Assembly (NCBI GenBank): GCA_022385755.1
Contig: MU278378.1
Span: 159,997-223,996, forward strand
DNA: 64,000 nucleotides
Direction: 5' to 3'
Origin: Trametopsis cervina
Lineage: Eukaryota > Basidiomycota > Agaricomycetes > Polyporales > Irpicaceae
Positions 43,909-55,900 of the stretch are shown one piece after another. The translations under genes and the position numbers were made by a program. How positions within the stretch are numbered: position 1 is the first letter of the stretch; every line of letters begins with the position of its first letter. The notes under the pieces are model-generated. The model made no database searches. It was not told where the DNA came from and saw nothing but the letters and a program-made list of their open reading frames with translations.

Positions 43909-45101
43909 CTACAACCACCCTCTTGTCTCGGTAGTAGCAGCGGCCTCACAGGCCCGACACCTCCTCGACTTCTTCACTTCCTCCTTGCACTCTTGACCAA
44001 TTTCGTCATAGTGCCGCGGCTTCCGGTCCCTCGTTCTAATCCAGTCGAACCCCCCGTCATACTTGATTCCGGCGCGTTCGCCCAGCCCGCGGAGGAGTTT
44101 GCGCAGCCCTTCATAATCCGGCAGGTCGCCGAACTCGAGGCCACGGCAATATGTGTAGAACACCTCGAGCTCCGGAGGAAGGCCTACTGTGAGAAGGTTC
44201 TCGCATTCGAGCTTCTTAGCGAGTATGAGGGCCCATGTGTGTGCCGTGGTGGTCCCTTTCAACTTCCGCCACGGCAGCGATCCTCGGAGGAAGTAAATGA
44301 GCACGTAGGCAAGGGACTCGAGGTCGTCACGCCGTGAGCACTCTGTGGAAACCGGAAGGATTAGAAGACAATGAGGAGTGGAATGTATATGCAATACTGA
44401 CCGACCCCTTGGTGCGTGTTGATGCTCGCAAATAGACTCGTACCGACACCGTGCTGGTCCTCCTGCTTGTAAGGGATGTGGCGGCCCGTCTTCGCGTCCC
44501 GGAATTTTTTCGCGAGGCCAAAGTCGATGACATTCAGCACCGATTCAGCGGGGTCGCGTGAAGACATGACAAAGTTAGCCGGCTTGATATCGCGGTGGAT
44601 AAGCCCCCGCGAGTGAATATATTCGATGCGGGTGAGCTGGCGGTTAAAGTGTTAGAGAGTGCCACAAGCGCGCGAACATAGGAGGTTGGGGGTGAAAGAG
44701 GCGAGAGGAGAGAAATAGGGGGACGGGCATACCATTTGGTCTGCGAGCAGTAACACGGTTTTCAACGAGAAGTGCCGGTTACACCGCCTGAATAGGTCCT
44801 CCAAGCTTGGGCCAAGCAGGTCAATGACCATGACGTTCCATCCGTCTTTCTTCCCTGACCACATCATCCATGGCACCCCAGGCCCGCCCTGGAGTGTCTT
44901 GTATATCTTTGTTTCTTGTTGTAGGGGCGTAGAACCCGAGGCAGAGTGTGTAGAGGGGTACGAAGGGTGTGGGATAGCCGGCTCGAGCTTGATGGCCACC
45001 TCTTTACCAGCGATGGTGTGTATCCCAGAGTATACTGAGCCGCACCCGCCGACTCCAAGCTCAGAGTCGAGTTTGTATTTTCCGCCAAACGTGTATTCCA
45101 T
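43909..45101 (-). CDS. casein kinase 1 family protein kinase
   Basis: Ser/Thr kinase of the CK1 family. Start at 45101: [20 protein letters not shown] then [20 protein letters not shown] with glycine loop GVGGCGSVY and VAIK lysine. Hinge region [20 protein letters not shown] is typical of CK1. After an intron, [19 protein letters not shown] (catalytic loop), [12 protein letters not shown] and HIPYKQE; then [37 protein letters not shown]. The C-lobe ends GFDWIRTRD and a basic, cysteine-containing tail ([16 protein letters not shown]), stop 43909. Metal- and proton-transfer residues are present. The activation segment reads GVGTSLFAS where canonical CK1 has TGTARYAS, so it is a divergent member. 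A short 45-residue insertion of Ser/Pro ([17 protein letters not shown]) follows the lysine. Nuclear or cytoplasmic; substrates unknown. Confidence 0.9.
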
Positions 45102-46907
45102 GTTTTGTATTCTTTATTGGTGCAAGGTTGTGGGGTGTGGAAGTGACCGAGTGAGAGCGCTCCCCGGCGTGCGACGCGCTCTTTGAACGATAAATTAGAC
45201 TCAGTCAGAGCCTGTCAGGGAAGTAAGGAGAGCAGACGAGCACAAACGGCCCAAGACGCGAAGGAGTGGCGAAGGAAGAGAGTTAGCTGCAAGCAAAGGG
45301 TTGAGCCCAGTCGTGACATCTTGGCCATGCTTATGTCATCCAACATGCACGTGGTCAATTTCCCTTCATACACTCTTCAGACTGGCAACGCCTGCGCAGT
45401 GGACGGGACGAATATGTATATGTTGGCAGGTTGGATAGTACGTTATTGACATCGAGCTAACTACTAAAGTACGAGTTGTTGGAACCACTATCACCATCCG
45501 GCCTGAGCAACACCCATATGTTGCCACAGCATGACAGAGGGTTCGCCTTTGGAAATCAGTTTCAGCAGTTCACAGAGCGCATTTTGCCCTTAGTCCCTCG
45601 ACACATAATCAGAGTTCTCTGACACTGGTTAGCATCGGCGGAGTATATTTGTCTCAAAAAACTGGGCTGGCTGAGACTTTTGACAACTCCAGGCTTTGCT
45701 CAGACACCACCCAAGCCTGAGGTCCTCTGAGCTGAGCGCGGAGCGCTGTACATCACTAACACTGTACTTCATAGTAATGACATATGAGCCACACCCAGAG
45801 AGTGATGAGGGCATGGAGCATTTCGAAAACATAAAAATATTGTATATCTCGTCTCTGAGAACCTTCCGTAACATCTCCAGCTTGCCGAGGTACATAATCC
45901 GAAGCATGCGAGGCATAGCTGGAATCTGACGGGCTGACTCACGGTCTGTTCTGGTGAGCTATACCTGTGCAACAGCGACGTCGTATAGTTCAATTGTATG
46001 GGGATGATAAGAATACCACCATCCAAGTACGTCCAGATACCCGAGGTATTCGTTGCTATATCATGGGACTATCCGCATAACATAATAGTCAGTTATCTTC
46101 CTGGACGCACCTTACAATCTCTCTTATCAAGCTGCACAGCTGCACAGCTTCAACATCCAAGATATCTGGCGCCTTCTGGACGAAAATATCATTTGTCATG
46201 TGGCCGTTCTTTGAACGTCTTGGAAGACATCATGAGAGAGATGCAAGCCGCGCTGAGACCGTCAGGACGAGAAGATGGGAGCGCAACCAGGTTAGACTCT
46301 CTGAAATACCAATATCTATTGGAAAGCTTTACCTGGTACGGCATTTGTCAAGATGGACTGCGACCGTGAACAATACGGTTCACGGTCCTGGTAATTTGCT
46401 AGGTAGTGGAGATTGTGAGCAAATGCGGGACAGTTGAGGCAGCGGTGGACATGTTTAGCTGACGTGAGAGCGACAGATACGCATGCCTCCGTTGCGGACG
46501 GAGAGGCATTAGGACGGTCATCGCCGCTGTGGGCGAGCAAGCATATTTCCTCGTCACTGGCGAAGCTGCAGCACAACGCGCATTGACGGAATTTCTGTAG
46601 GAAGAAAACGTTCTAAACAACCACCGGGTGGTATAAGAGTCATAGAAGTATGAAAAAGTTATTTGAGCAGGAGGAGATGACTGCTATGCGGCAGCAGCCG
46701 TGGTCGGAGGATGAGCGGGAGTGGGTACAAACGCCGTTGCACGTGATTACCCCGTTGCGGGGGGATCAGGGACCGTAAATTCGCCCCCTCTAATAGGCTC
46801 AGCAACTTGCCCTCCTCCCCGCCCTCCACCAACTTCATCGTCGTTGGGAACGACCCCAATCGCAGACCGGAGCCAGAGTCTGCTGCAAGCGCATTTGTAT
46901 CGCAGCC
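45102..46907. other. spacer with a possible phosphotransferase fragment
   Basis: Divergent interval between the CK1-like kinase and the PTC7-like phosphatase. On the plus strand at about 46.03-46.14 kb, IPEVFVAISWDYPHNIIVSY followed by LPGRTLQSL resembles the part of fungal APH-type phosphotransferases that precedes their hinge, and LEDIMREMQAALRP at 46.22 kb could be the next helix. There is no catalytic domain around it and the frame breaks, so at most this is a fragment. Nothing else recognised. Confidence 0.3.
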
Positions 46908-49439
46908 ATGAAGATACACAAACGCTTCCCGCCTACTCTTTCCCGCCCGCTTGCGGCCGTTACCAGTACTTCAGCAGCGGGACCATCTACTACCTCTCGT
47001 GTCCGCTCGAACTCGGGCTGTTCGACGCGTAGTCTTTACACAGCTAGCTCAAGCTCGTCGTCGTCTTTGCCATTCCCCTTTCCCTTTGCTGACGCTCCCC
47101 CACCGTCGTCCTCGCCCCCTTCAGCACGCCCTGGCTCCACCAACCTCGTCATATCTACGCGATTAGCAGCAGAGGTCAAGGCTGAGCTCGAGTCTGGCCA
47201 GACCTCGCATCATGGCCAGCAGCAGGACTCGCCGCACACACACGCGCACAACACGAACTCATCCTCCGGTCCACCTCCCTACTCTCTTGTTTTCTCATCT
47301 GGAAACACCCTACCCACCGTGGGATCCTCGACCGGTCAGGCACACTATCAATTATTATTCCCTAACCACCTGCCGTTCGGCTCTACGCCCGTTCTGGAAA
47401 GTGCACATGGGCCCGGCGCCACAAAGGGCGAGGAGGAACAGAGATTAGCCAGGGACGGAAGGAGATATCAGTTAGATGTTGGTGCGTACGGCATACCAAA
47501 GTATGCACGGTCGAGGAGAGGCGGAAGAGTTGCTGGACGGGACGGGCTCACAACGGGCACGACCCCAGCCGCACATAGGGATCACGACAACGAGGGCAGC
47601 AGAGCAGTTCAAGTAGGCGAAGATGCCTATTTCATTAGAGACAACGCTATGGGCGTTGCAGATGGGGTTGGGGGATGGGCAAAGGCGAGGTGTAAGTGCT
47701 CTCGTATTCTCTGCATTGTCTCCTCGTCAAGCTCACATGTTGATCACATTGCAGCGCGCTCGGAACATGACGAAGATGGCCCAACACCGAGCGCTTTGTT
47801 TGCGAAGAGACTAATGCATTACTGCTGTGAAGAGGTCGAGGTGGCTTTGGATCCATATGATATAAGGTACATAATTCCCAACCCTCGTCAAGCATGCTTT
47901 TAACCGTATATAACACAGCGCCGACCTAAGAGAGCAGCTGGACGACTCACTCGAAGAACTCGCAGACGGACTGGATGTTCTCAATATATTGGAGAAGGCC
48001 TACGAGAAGACCATGAAGGCACACGTTGTCGTTCCGGCCGGACCTATTTCCCAAGAGGGATCTGAGAATGCGGACCACACGGATGTTGTGCACGCCTCTG
48101 CCGCTGAGACGGAGAAACAAATTCATGGGAACGACAATGGCCCTGCACGCGCTTCTCCAGCTGGTCCTTCGTCGATATCAGACCTAAACATCCCTTATCT
48201 TGAAACAGCAGTACCCCGATCGTCGTCCGCCGAGACATCACCGTCCTCGCATCCCTGCTCATCACAACAACCTTCTGACTCATCTCCAGAAGGGCAATCA
48301 TCCGAGTCAAGCGCATCGCGCGCCGTTCCACTCATGCAAGGCTCGTCGACGGCGCTGTTGGCCGTGTTGGAACAAAGGCCGAATCGGAGTATACCCTCTT
48401 CGCCAGGTTCTTTGACCGGTTCTCCAGGGGTATATCCGCAAGCGCTATCCACGGCGCCAGCCTCATCGCGGTCATCGTCGCACGACTGGTATCCTCTTGG
48501 TAACCCAAAGACGGCAGCGCATATCGCGAAGCCGTCCATCGCCCAACTCTTCAACCCGCAGGCGAGGAGGTTGTTCGAGCAAGCAACAGGTGTCGATTTG
48601 TATGGTAGAGACCGATGGGGTGTTGGTGAGGCGTTCAGACAAAACAATGTCCAACCGCAAGTTTCGGAGAAGCCGGCGGCAGCGGGGGAGTTACAGGCTG
48701 AAGGTGGAGCAGTCTTACGCATCGCGCATCTGGGTGACTGTATGGGGATGGTTGTGAGAGGGGAGGAGGTGGTATGGAGGACAGAGGAGATGTGGTGGGG
48801 TGTGCGTTATTTTTTCGCCGTCGTGGGATTTGAATCTGTGCTCATAAATCCTCGTTGTGTTCGCAGTTCAATACGCCCGTACAACTCGGCCCAGCATCAC
48901 CCACGCGCCCGGCTGACGCACGGACGTTCTGCGTACCCGTGCAGGCTGACGATATCGTGATATTGGCGTCGGACGGATTGAGCGATAATCTATGGGAAGA
49001 GGACATCCTGGACGAAGTGGGGAGATTCAGGAAAGGGTTCATGGAGGCTCGAACCAATACCGGACAAGAGAACGCCGTTCCGTCGCCTTCCACGACGAAA
49101 GGCATACTAGGGCGAGGAGCACTCGCCGCGATGTTGAGTGAGGCTCTGTGTTCGCGTGCGAGGAGGGTGAGCGAACGCAGACCTTCCACAACTGGCGCCA
49201 GGAGAAGAGGTCGCGGAGACGTCACTGGGAAGGTGGATGCTGGTGAGAGGAAGCTGGGAGAGGAGGATGACATCCCTTTCGGACGGAGAGCACGAGAGGA
49301 AGGTAGATGGTTTGCGGGCGGCAAGCTGGATGGTAAGCTCATTTTTTGTGAGTGTCTTTGTTCTATGCGCTGATGTGCTGTGATAGATATATCGGTGCTC
49401 GTGGCTGTTGTCTCACCGGTAGAGATCTCTACTCTGTGA
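46908..49439 (+). CDS. PTC7: PTC7-like PP2C protein phosphatase
   Basis: Metal-dependent Ser/Thr phosphatase of the PPTC7/Ptc7 group, which acts in mitochondria. Start at 46908: MKIHKRFPPTLSRPLAAVTS with a basic, Ser-rich presequence compatible with mitochondrial import. Proline/serine-rich region to about residue 100, then the PP2C domain: VGEDAYFIRDNAMGVADGVG (metal-binding ED and DG), GWAKAR, ALFAKRLMHYCCEEVEVAL. A long Ser/Pro insertion of about 150 residues (SSSAETSPSSHPCSSQQPSD and onward) interrupts the domain, then LRIAHLGDCMGMVVRGEEVV, FNTPVQLG, DDIVILASDGLSDNLWEEDI (third metal-binding DG), and RARRVSERRP. The C-terminal part has a basic insert TTGARRRGRGD. Stop at 49439. Five exons. 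The long insertion makes it larger than typical PPTC7. Confidence 0.88.
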
Positions 49440-50158
49440 CGGCACCGACCATTGCGCTGCCTGCTCCCTTTCTCTCGCCCTCCTCCATTCTGACCTTTTG
49501 TTTTTTATTCTTCCACGTTCCATAAAATGAGGTCGAAGTGCTCGTCCCTCATCCAGTGTAGTATACTTTTCTTCTTTTATCTCTCCCCACTCTTCGCATA
49601 TCACTCCACGTTCGGCGGTGAACCATACACCTCTATTCGCGTCGATGGACGCCGTCCACACCGCTCCCCCTACAATGCCATGTACGAAATAACATCATGT
49701 AGAACTTCTGTAGTAGACGGAAATTTGTATATAGTGTACTTGCTGGATATGTATATCGTATCTATGTGTCAGGAATTTCGCGATTCGTGATGAAATACGT
49801 ACATTCTGTGTGGCTCACTTTCTCCTGCAGTCGAACTGATTGATCCTGAATCGACACACGAACCATAAGATACCTGAGCTGTGTTGTTCAGGAGCCCCCT
49901 TCTTAGATGAAGGCTTTCTGACTAGCAATCCCGCAAAGAGGTAGAACAACTGCGTCACAGAAATACAAAGTTGTGGCTATTATACAAGGTGACACTGCAA
50001 GCCGTATACAGAATAGCGGAGAGGGAAGAATTGAACGGATACAGTACAAATACAGGGCTGTAAAAGGAGTTCCGGGAAAGCGACGTTTGGTGGGTAATAT
50101 ATGCAGGAGACGTTCTATAGTACACAATAAGAGATGATGGTATTGATCGACAGTGTAT
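49440..50158. other. convergent intergenic region, PTC7 / MYND gene
   Basis: About 720 bp between two stop codons, expected to hold both 3' UTRs. No coding segment or regulatory element recognised. Confidence 0.4.
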
Positions 50159-51373
50159 TTAGTGCAGGTGAAGACCGACCCAGCTTGGGGCACTGTCCTG
50201 GCTGAGCGGGTATGAATTCCTTAGGAGTCGCGCAAACAGCTTCTTGGGTTTCAGCTTGAGTTGCATATCATTCCGCAAGAACGAGTGTAGGCGGCCCTCG
50301 ACGCACGCACGGTGCAGGTTCAGCGTGTTAGCGTGTCGAAGGTCAAAGAAGCGTTTGTAGGCTTCGAGGAGCTTCTGAGTCTCTTCTGCATTCTTGCAGT
50401 TCATGAAGCCGTAGTCGGCGGTGACAGGCAGGATGGGCAAGTCTGGGTTCCCTGAGAAGATGTGTTGCTTGAGGTCCCAAACGGATTTGTTCCGGTGCGG
50501 CATGCCCCCTAAGACATCGGCGAGGAACTCGCGAGAGAGGAAATCGTCGTTGGGATCATCGAAAGTGTTGGAAGAGGGTGTATACTTGTTTAACATGGAG
50601 AATAGATCACCCTGCGCATAAGACTCGCAGAACATTTCGAATGTGCATGTATTCATGAGCTTCCGGTACGCTTCACTGAGTCGCATTTCTCCATATTGAG
50701 AAGAACAAGTGCAAAAGGCGAGGCGTATCCATATATCGCTGTCAGGTCCGGGGTGGCTAGATTCGAGGATCATTCCATAGAAGACAAAGCATGCGCGTTG
50801 TGCAGACGGCATGGTCTCCATGAATTTACGAATATCCTCCATAGACGCGTTGGCAGACTTTCCTATAGATGTCCAAGCCCGACGGACCATAGCGTCTGCG
50901 TGACGCTGAGACTCGTCTATTGTAGGGGTAGGGTCCTCAAGGATGAACTGGTGTTCTAGGAACCAAGGATAATATTCCCCCCGGCTGTTCACTGGCATCG
51001 CCTCGTAAGAAGCTTTGATTTCTTGGATTAGAGTGCCCTGTATGCGCCACTTGTGCAGCTGCTGCGGCTTGACGCTACCACTTTTGATAAGTCCAGCATA
51101 AAGCCCAAAGAGCATGAAACAACCGCGATCGGAAACCAGCGCTGCCTTTGCCAAACCCCACTCCTGGAGAGTGAGGGTGTCGGTAGGAAGCAAATCGTCG
51201 TAGACGGCGCGGGTAAGGTGGTAAGCGGTGTTTATGGGTCGTCGTGGATCACAATTGAATATGTGGGACGGCCAATGGTCGACCTGACATTCTTTGCTGC
51301 AGTACCACAGCTTCATACAGCCTGAGCACTTTCGCGTAGCCTCGGTTTCGTCACAATAGTTACAGAGATGCAT
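50159..51373 (-). CDS. MYND zinc-finger protein, intact
   Basis: Single-exon protein of 404 aa. A MYND finger occupies residues 4-41: MHLCNYCDETEATRKCSGCM, KLWYCSKECQVDHWPSHIFN, C, with the C-x2-C / C-x2-C / C-x3-C / H-x3-C ligand order. The rest is alpha-helical with no named domain; conserved with its neighbour are PINTAYHLTRAVYDDLLPTD, KPQQLHKWRIQGTLIQEIKA and RGEYYPWFLEHQFILED. MYND fingers bind proline-rich peptides in transcriptional partners. Being intronless in an intron-rich genome is usual for this group of agaricomycete MYND proteins, which form large lineage-specific families. Stop at 50159. A truncated paralogue lies upstream at 51866-52306. Confidence 0.88.
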   Translation of the reverse strand: MHLCNYCDETEATRKCSGCMKLWYCSKECQVDHWPSHIFNCDPRRPINTAYHLTRAVYDDLLPTDTLTLQEWGLAKAALVSDRGCFMLFGLYAGLIKSGSVKPQQLHKWRIQGTLIQEIKASYEAMPVNSRGEYYPWFLEHQFILEDPTPTIDESQRHADAMVRRAWTSIGKSANASMEDIRKFMETMPSAQRACFVFYGMILESSHPGPDSDIWIRLAFCTCSSQYGEMRLSEAYRKLMNTCTFEMFCESYAQGDLFSMLNKYTPSSNTFDDPNDDFLSREFLADVLGGMPHRNKSVWDLKQHIFSGNPDLPILPVTADYGFMNCKNAEETQKLLEAYKRFFDLRHANTLNLHRACVEGRLHSFLRNDMQLKLKPKKLFARLLRNSYPLSQDSAPSWVGLHLH

Positions 51374-51479
51374 ATCTGATGTTGAGAAACGTTGCGATTT
51401 ATTATGTCTGTATGGGGAGACACCTTGGGCTCTTACCTATGATGCGGAGTGAGTTACAGTATTTTGTTCAAGGATGAGG

Positions 51480-51482
<3 letters not shown>

Positions 51483-51530
<48 letters not shown>
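51483..51530. repeat. (AG)24 dinucleotide repeat
   Basis: Perfect AG dinucleotide run of about 48 bp, between the intact MYND gene and its truncated paralogue. On the minus strand it is a (CT)n tract about 110 bp upstream of the MYND start codon at 51373, a position where pyrimidine tracts often occur in fungal promoters. Perfect repeats of this length are usually polymorphic between strains. Confidence 0.97.
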
Positions 51531-51537
<7 letters not shown>

Positions 51538-51865
51538 TATCAGCAGCTGTGGGGCGAGCGGGAACCCGTCTCTTCAAACAAAGCTCGTCCATCTCTGCTT
51601 TGAGACCGCTTGACTTTCTACGACAGTCGGTGCCAAACTTTGAAGGACGTGCGCGCTCGCTTCTTACATAATTCAAGTCCGAAGATCGCGCCGCTAACGT
51701 GCCACCATCACCCAGAAAGACGAAAGAGATGCGGCTCAGGAAAGACAAACTGTTGGGCACGATAATCTGCATTGGAGTATTCAAGCAAGTTTTACAAGCA
51801 ATGTATAGAGTAGCGTAGAGAGGGGAGTATGAATGATGACAGTTATGGCGGAGAAGCGTAACGTG

Positions 51866-52306
51866 CTACACGAGGATATATTGGTGCTCTAGAAACCAGG
51901 GATAGTACTCTCCTCTGACTCCCACCGGAAACGCCTCGTATTTGGCCTTGATTTCTGCAATCAGCGTTCCCCGAATGCGCCACTTGTGCAGCTGCTGTGG
52001 CTTGACACCGAGGCTTTTGATAAGTCCTACATAGAGACCAAAGAGCTTGAAAGGAGCTTCGTCGGAGATCAGGTCTGCCTTGTCAAACCCCCACTCCCGG
52101 AGTGTGAGAGGGTCGGTAGGAAGAGTATCCTCGGAGATAGCAAGGGTAAGGTGGTAGGCGGTGTTGATGGGTTGTTGCGGATTACATTCAAAAATGTGCA
52201 AGGGCCATTTAGCGGACTGGCATTCCTGGTTGCAGTACCACTTCTTCCGACATCCTGAGCACCTCTGTGTAGCCTCGTTTTCCCGACAACAGTCACAGAT
52301 ATGCAT
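51866..52306 (-). pseudogene. 3'-truncated MYND zinc-finger paralogue
   Basis: Paralogue of the gene at 50159-51373. MYND finger: MHICDCCRENEATQRCSGCR then KKWYCNQECQSAKWPLHIFE, C, all ligands kept. Then PINTAYHLTLAISEDTLPTD, KPQQLHKWRIRGTLIAEIKA and GEYYPWFLEHQYILV, after which a TAG at 51866-51868 ends it. Identity with the intact gene stops at this point (LEHQYIL-stop against LEHQFILEDPTPTID) and sequence beyond the stop shows no similarity to the paralogue, so the last about 250 residues were lost by rearrangement. It could still give a 147-residue MYND-only protein; an ATG 10 codons upstream is also in frame. Confidence 0.75.
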
Positions 52307-52336
52307 ATTTGAGATTGAGAGCCTTCCTACGGTCAT

Positions 52337-52973
52337 TCACGTTAGCATCTATCGTGATTATCTATTAACAAAAAAAGTCTGGGACTCTTACCGGCACTGC
52401 TGAATCTCTGCAGTATTTTTTGGGGGGTGGCGGTCAGAAAGGAGAAGCGAAACGGTCAGGGGCCACACCACTACGAACCTAGCCCCTATCTTCCCAATAC
52501 AGTTTAACCGTCTCTCCATTTTAGGATCGCTTCACTCACCACGGCAGCCATTGTGATTTTCCCCATCTGTTGACGTTAACTGTAGACAGATGACAAGAGT
52601 TGTGTGAGTAACCGACATGAAAGCGCAAGTTCAAAGAATTTGACGCTTGTGTTTCAATTGTGCGATCTAAGCGTTTTCCATCGCTTGATGCGCCAAACAA
52701 CTGACAGAGGTGCGGAAAGTCGAAGGAGGCGTGTCTTTCAATCTTCAACCTGCAGTACCGCAGTATCTACTATCGAAACGATGTTGCCTTTGAAATCGGA
52801 GTTCAACAGCGCGGGCGGGCATGTGCTGTGATGACGAGACTCACTTTCGTCCTTTCTTTTTGCAGCAACTAAGGATATTATTGACATCCCTCAATGCCAA
52901 CGCACTCGCGTCGCCAGTGATTTTCCGGGAATGGACAGATCAAAGTAAGGAAAGAGTCAATACACATACGACA
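52337..52973. other. spacer, MYND paralogue 5' flank and GH31 3' flank
   Basis: No gene recognised. It contains the promoter side of the truncated MYND paralogue and the 3' flank of the GH31 gene. Confidence 0.4.
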
Positions 52974-55900
52974 CTACAACCATGAGATCGTCACATCTCT
53001 GTTCAGATCGACGCTGAGCCCATCCAGAACCAACTTCTGCTGCTTATCCGAGTAACTGAACGACTTGGTTGGCTGCCCTTGTACGATGACTTCGGAGGGT
53101 TTGCTCACACCGAGGATGGTGATAGTGTCCAATTTCTGTGTGACGTGGAAATCACCTCTGGTCAAAATCTTCACCTGGCTCTTGGAAGCAGTAAACTCCA
53201 CTGTCCGATTTGGAGTAGGCGGCACGCTCTCGCCGTCGTCGATATAAGCTGTGCCAAACGCATACCCATCAGATGCCTGAGACACCAACAGGGAATACGG
53301 CCCTTGTCTGGTCTCATTGATAGTATATGCCGGCTTGGAGTGGAGGAGCAGAACTGAACCATCACGGATGTGGACATTGATGTGTCCCAAGGGGGCAGCG
53401 AGTGTTGTGTTTGCACCGGATGTTGCATTGACTACATCATGAGTGTACCAGTCGCGCCAGGTAACGCTGCCGCGTCCAGGGAAGATACCTGTGGGAGTAC
53501 CATGAGCAACGAGACCGGTATTTGGTTTGATAATACTTTACCATCGACGCTAGACACATTAGGAGTCAGGACGGGAGTGACAAGGAGATCGCGCCCAATT
53601 AGGTATTGTCTGTCCACGGCAAATAACTCTGGCTCATCGGGGAATTCATAAAACAACGCGCGAACTGGGGGAGCACCAAACTGCGAAGAATTGGCGAACA
53701 GGGTGTACTGAAAGAGAGGTAAGTATTAGTATTAGCGATACTGCGTGCATCACCCACGAATTCACTCACCCAGTATGGCAAAAGACTATATCGTTGGGTG
53801 ATAGCAATACGCGACGCATTTGCCACGCTATCCCACCGGTACGGCTCTTGTGAGATCGCGCCTCTTTCATTGTGATTGCGGTAGAATGGCATAAAGGCGG
53901 AGAGCTGCATCCAGCGGTTGCAGAGCTCCTCGTCAGTGTTACCATTGAATCCACATGTGTCTGCCCCAACGAACGGGATCTGGAAGATTTGAAACTGGAG
54001 GACACCCTGGATATTGAAGTACATGTACTGCCATTTGCTGAAGTTATCGCCGAGCCAGTGTCCGGTCCATTTACCTGCGCTCGGGAAGGTGGATCGACTG
54101 ATTAGGAAGGGTCGCTTGTCAGGTCTGATGGCAAGGAGTGCCTTGTGGGTAGCTTTTTCTTCCATCATACCCCAAAGGTTGTGTACGTCGAGCTCAACGT
54201 ATCCTCCCGCGTGTGAAGCGTTAGTTGCAAGGGTACGCAGAGAGAGCCGACCATTGCCTGGGTGAGAACACATCAGCAATTTGATATCATGAACAGATCG
54301 CCACATACCGTTGTGAATGGCGTAAGGGGGAGCATTGAGGTCTACGCCAGTTTGATTGCCAGCACCGACTCCACGTTTGACGAGGTTTGGCGGGGCAGCT
54401 TGATTGAACGTCAGAGTACCGTTGACAGTGATGTTACCACTTGGTCCAGAGATCGTCGCATTGTATCTGAAGAGAATTCACATGAACATCTCTGAGTGGA
54501 AGGATGACAATATGAAGACAACCGACCCTTCAGGGTATTCAACAACAGGATTACCTGGCATCCCCGGCAATATAGACGGTACAGTGGTATTTGAGATATC
54601 AATGCCTGTGCCACTAGACGAAACTGCGTAAGAGAAGATGATCCAAAGGACATGTGACAGATCCAACTCACCATGAACCGTCGCAGAAAGACGTCGCCTC
54701 GTTCATATCAAGCCATATACCTGAAAATTGAACACCTAAGTTTGACCAGTTCTGGAACGCCTCGGTCCAGTAGGTCTCGGCGTTTTCGGAGAACCAGTCT
54801 GGAAAGACTGTGTAGCCAGGCCAGACTTGACCAACGTATTCGGATCCGTTAGGGTTCTTGATGAACACATCACTGTGAAGAGTCATATGAGCTTATAGAA
54901 TAACATGCCAGCTGGTGGTATCGCATACAGTTCGGCACCTCGCGTATAGGGATCATACTAGCAGGACGTGAGACAGAATACACAACAACTTATCATGAAG
55001 GATTGGAGCTACACGTACAATGTCAGTTGAGTTGACTTGTTTCCCCACGGCTGCGTCTACAATTGGTATATAGTGTTGGTGATGAGCAGTCTGAATACAA
55101 ACGCGTTGAGTCAACCGGTAAAGACTTCATGTATCATTATTATCAACGACTTACCAGCTCGCCAATGAACGCGCGCATTTCGTCTGCGGGGAAAGACACC
55201 GGATCCGTAGTAAAGTCACGTAAGGCGTGATACAGATCAATGTCGTTCCACATAACTGAATCAAGGGTCAGCTAGCATAAAACATGGCAGTACACACAAT
55301 TGAGACACACCCTCCAACGGTATATTAGCGTCACGCATCTTTGTCACCTGGTCCTTAGTGATGTTCAGATCTTCGTAGCCCCATCTGCAAAGATGAAACC
55401 CAAATCCAAAGGCGGGCTGCCAGGTAGGTAGACCAACAAGTTCGCCATATTGCTCTATTACTTTCTGGGGAGACGGGCCGGAGAAGAAGTAGAAGTCCAA
55501 TGTTCCACCAATCAGGCGGTACTGAATGAGAGACACGTTTGATGACGGCGGGGTTAACAATAGAATATCTGATCCAGATGCACTAGACGTTGTACCTATT
55601 CCTTCAGTGGGGGTGTCATGTGGGTGCGAGGCGGTACCTACCTGAACAAAAATACGCCGTGAGACTGCGAGCGTTTAGTCTTCTCATCAAAGCGATGTTC
55701 CAGATAAATAGGGTGAGAGCCATAGCTGAACGGACAATAGTAGTAAGAACATAACAAGTTGACGAAAGAATTGAGCGAAGTCTTACACATTCTCATCAAT
55801 AGGGTCGGCAATGTCACGAGCCCACATGGTTTGAATAGTGCCGGCACCGCCATTAGTGCCAACATCACGTCTGAAACCGCTGCTGGCAACGACCTCACCC

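Noticed and set aside
45998..46369. APH-type phosphotransferase gene
   Set aside because: Only one weakly similar segment of about 30 residues is present, with no catalytic domain nearby, so I give it only as a note within the spacer entry.
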